From NCBI GenBank assembly GCA_937924525.1, contig CALDSU010000015.1, forward strand, positions 116,550-180,549: a stretch of 64,000 bases of DNA, in the 5' to 3' direction. This document shows positions 62,357-64,000 of this stretch, piece by piece. Origin of the DNA: an uncultured Bryobacteraceae bacterium (GTDB lineage Bacteria > Acidobacteriota > Terriglobia > Bryobacterales > Bryobacteraceae). Under the pieces are notes generated by a model that worked only from the letters and a program-made list of their open reading frames with translations, searched no databases and was not told the DNA's origin. Made by a program: the position numbers and the translations under genes. Each line of letters opens with the position of its first letter. Position 1 is the stretch's first letter.

Positions 62357-63253
62357 ATGTATAAAGCCTTTTTCGGCCTCAAACAGAACCCGTTCAACCT
62401 GAGCCCGGACCCCGCCTTTCTCTACCGGAGTTTTCAGCACGAAGAGGCGCTGGCCAATCTCATCTATGGCGTGCACAGCCGCAAGGGCTTTATCGTTCTT
62501 ACCGGAGAGGTCGGCACGGGAAAAACCACCCTGCTCGAGTGCCTGCGCGATTTTCTGGTTTCCCAGCGCATCGAGTTTGCTTACGTATTCAACTCGCGGC
62601 TGACCGTCGAGCAGTTCTTTGACATGATCGCCTACGATCTGAACCTGAACTGCCGCCGCGAAAGCAAGACGGAAGTCCTGTTCGCCCTGAACGAACTGCT
62701 GATCTCGCGGGCGAACGCCGGCCTGACCACGGCTCTGCTGGTGGACGAAGCTCAAAACCTGGACTGGAATGTGCTCGAGGAGATTCGCCTGCTCGGCAAT
62801 CTGGAAACCCGGGTCGGCAAACTACTGCAGATCGTGTTGGCCGGCCAGCCTGAGCTGGACCGCAAGCTGGACGCCCCAGACTTCCGCCAGCTCAAACAGC
62901 GGGTCGCCTTGCGGTGCACGCTGAATCCTTTTCAGGAAGCGGATACGGTGGAATACATCCGATCGCGCCTTGAAAAGGCGGGTTTGGCAGAGCAAACCAT
63001 CTTCCCTCCGGAAATCCTGGCGGAGATCCACTACCGCGCGCAGGGCGTGCCCCGCGTGATCAACGCCATCTGTGACAACTGCTTGCTGACCGCGTTCGCG
63101 GCGGAAAGCAAGACGGTGACCATGGAGTTCCTCGAAGAAGTCACCCAGGACCTGCGTCTGGAATGGCCGGGACGGCGTCCCTACCGCGTTCGTCCCGAGT
63201 CGAGCGAGACGCCGTTCCGCAGTGAGCCGCAGTTCAGCCGCGGGTTGAAGTAG
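62357..63253 (+). CDS. GspA/ExeA-like AAA ATPase
   Basis: A 298-residue ATPase similar to ExeA/GspA and to the exosortase-locus ATPases, usually involved in assembling secretion or cell-surface systems. It begins MYKAFFGLKQNPFNLSPDPA, with Walker A LTGEVGTGKTTLLE (about residue 50), Walker B ALLVDEAQNL (about 130), and sensor regions typical of the AAA_22 fold. There is no membrane helix or peptidoglycan-binding domain at the C-terminus, unlike full ExeA. The sole recognisable neighbour after it is the repeat peptide gene at 63667, on the same strand but 413 bp away. Confidence 0.88.
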   Translation: MYKAFFGLKQNPFNLSPDPAFLYRSFQHEEALANLIYGVHSRKGFIVLTGEVGTGKTTLLECLRDFLVSQRIEFAYVFNSRLTVEQFFDMIAYDLNLNCRRESKTEVLFALNELLISRANAGLTTALLVDEAQNLDWNVLEEIRLLGNLETRVGKLLQIVLAGQPELDRKLDAPDFRQLKQRVALRCTLNPFQEADTVEYIRSRLEKAGLAEQTIFPPEILAEIHYRAQGVPRVINAICDNCLLTAFAAESKTVTMEFLEEVTQDLRLEWPGRRPYRVRPESSETPFRSEPQFSRGLK

Positions 63254-63666
63254 ATCCTCTCCCCATCGTCGAACCCAATTTGAGGCGCCGGAAACGCGCA
63301 TCTTTTGCGCACACGGGAGGGCTTTTAGGGGGTTCGTTTCCTGTCCATTGGGGGATGTGGCCGGGAGAGCGGGTGCGGGGAGGGCTGGAGCCTCGACGCA
63401 GGCGGCACGCTAAGCGAATTCCCCTACGACACTTCACTTAGGTCTTGACTTCCGCTTCGGTAATACTTAAGTTCTAAGAGAGTTGGATAGTTCCGGTACG
63501 CAGGCAGAAGACTGGCTAAGTGATTCGGCTAGGGGTGTTGCAGCCTTCCGACCTAGTCTTCTAGAGTAGTTTTCCTTATCGAAGTACTGGATGTCCCCCG
63601 CTGTACTGGACGGCGGTACTAGACTATAATGCCCCTGAAGTTCCAATCCGGTAGAGGAGATCCCCA
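63254..63666. other. Promoter-rich intergenic region upstream of the repeat peptide
   Basis: 413 bp of lower GC than its surroundings without a plausible gene. It contains a consensus -10 TATAAT (63625-63630); copies of GTACTGG at 63584-63590 and 63603-63609 plus GTACTAG at 63616-63622, which look like operator half-sites; and an inverted repeat AGAAGACT (63506-63513)/AGTCTTCT (63555-63562) enclosing about 40 nt. TTGACT occurs at 63445-63450. The region could carry a structured leader or regulator binding sites. Confidence 0.55.
63625..63630 (+). promoter_or_regulatory. Candidate -10 of the repeat peptide gene
   Basis: Perfect TATAAT, predicted start near 63637, leaving about 30 nt before the ATG at 63667 that includes GAGGAG. 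The -35 position (TGTACT at 17 nt) is poor, hinting at an activator, perhaps binding the GTACTGG copies. Confidence 0.55.
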
Positions 63667-64000
63667 ATGACGCGAGTCATCGACAACAAGACAGTTTGCT
63701 TTACTCTCTTTGCCCTGTTCGCCCTGGCCATGGTTGTGAATACCCTTGCCGGTGGCAGCTTGCCGTTGTTCGGCAGCACTGCCCTCCTCATGCACAACCA
63801 ATCTTTCCAATACGCCAGCGTGTCTCCGGTCCGCGAGGCAGCGCCGATTTTCAGTTTCTCGGATGGCCCGCTGTTCCCGCCGGATCCCTGGGACAAGCGG
63901 TCGGTGGCGGTAGCGGATGGCCCGCTGTTCCCGCCGGATCCCTGGGACAAGCGGTCGGTGGCGGTAGCGGATGGCCCGCTGTTCCCGCCGGATCCCTGGG
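63667..64000 (+). CDS. Small exported tandem-repeat protein, peptide-precursor-like (runs off right edge)
   Basis: The frame from the ATG at 63667, with GAGGAG seven nt upstream, encodes MTRVIDNKTVCFTLFALFAL followed by AMVVNTLAGG, a membrane or signal helix. A spacer of about 35 residues (ending REAAPIFSFS) leads into identical 18-residue units, DGPLFPPDPWDKRSVAVA, beginning at residue 66. Two full units and part of a third are present and the frame is still open at the edge, so the true length is unknown. The units are rich in Pro, with one Trp and one Lys-Arg pair each. I recognise no annotated domain. It could be a multi-copy peptide precursor, a wall or surface spacer protein, or a lineage-specific secreted repeat protein. 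No processing gene is visible in the window. Confidence 0.7.
   Translation, partial: MTRVIDNKTVCFTLFALFALAMVVNTLAGGSLPLFGSTALLMHNQSFQYASVSPVREAAPIFSFSDGPLFPPDPWDKRSVAVADGPLFPPDPWDKRSVAVADGPLFPPDPW
63862..64000 (+). repeat. Perfect 54-bp tandem repeat inside the peptide gene
   Basis: Units at 63862-63915 and 63916-63969 are identical base for base, and 63970-64000 matches the first 31 bases of a third copy. The 54-bp period is a whole number of codons. Identity without silent differences points to recent expansion or constant homogenisation. The number of further copies lies outside the window. Confidence 0.97.

Noticed and set aside
63862..64000. The 54-bp repeats as a CRISPR array
   Set aside because: There are no spacers; the units are contiguous, in frame and coding.

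Overview
The window looks like a chromosomal segment of a high-GC acidobacterium, most likely close to the Bryobacterales ('Candidatus Solibacter'-like) lineage. The clues are a giant Oar-type TonB-dependent receptor with an N-terminal carboxypeptidase-regulatory domain, a PSD1/DUF1549/DUF1553 cytochrome protein, three Tat-signalled Gfo/Idh/MocA oxidoreductases, DUF1080 and ThuA proteins, a UPF0182 membrane protein, and many exported sugar-related enzymes. This is inferred from gene content only; there is no rRNA. The only RNA gene I identify firmly is tRNA-His. I see no phage, insertion sequence, CRISPR array or integrase, so the segment reads as native chromosome.

Layout. 1-4.6 kb: purA (cut by the left edge), a small unknown gene and pheS-pheT. 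4.6-10.9 kb: a frameshifted sulfatase, an acyl-CoA synthetase, and a Gfo/Idh/MocA gene paired with an unknown Tat-exported protein. 10.8-15.4 kb (minus): a tight four-gene operon (membrane glycosyltransferase-like protein, threonine-synthase-like PLP enzyme, sialidase, aspartoacylase-like hydrolase). 15.6-19.5 kb: two small membrane proteins, a YdjM-type hydrolase, tRNA-His, a GltS glutamate symporter and an isolated hydrogenase-maturation protease. 19.5-24.6 kb (minus): a receptor remnant, a sigma-54 activator and the 1080-residue TonB receptor, which has a sigma-54-like promoter and an intrinsic terminator. 25-36 kb: UPF0182, a DUF5060/DUF4038 glycosidase, and housekeeping genes tsaB, efp, ppi, nadD and mtaB. 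36-41 kb: a sugar isomerase/ThuA/Gfo-Idh operon, an AhpD-like protein and another Gfo/Idh gene. 41-48.6 kb: a second membrane glycosyltransferase, a candidate small or leader RNA before a DksA-type gene, pgeF-nuoB, and a LON/TonB/HAD operon. 48.6-63.2 kb: rhamnose mutarotase with a TPP enzyme, a deacetylase-type amidohydrolase, an MBL hydrolase, an exported sugar-enzyme-like protein, a cyclase, an M1 peptidase, a PhyH dioxygenase, an FAH hydrolase, a receiver protein, the PSD1 protein and a GspA-like ATPase.

The most unusual object is at the right edge. A short exported or membrane-anchored protein begins at 63667 and consists, after about 65 residues, of perfect 54-bp (18-residue) tandem repeats of DGPLFPPDPWDKRSVAVA, running out of the window. 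Each unit carries a Lys-Arg pair, giving it the look of a multi-copy peptide precursor. Other signals without an obvious textbook label are a promoter-to-terminator unit of about 170 nt before the DksA-type gene, RGRxFxxPP repeats in the TonB-family linker, and TAnnnT boxes placed so close to start codons that leaderless transcription seems common.
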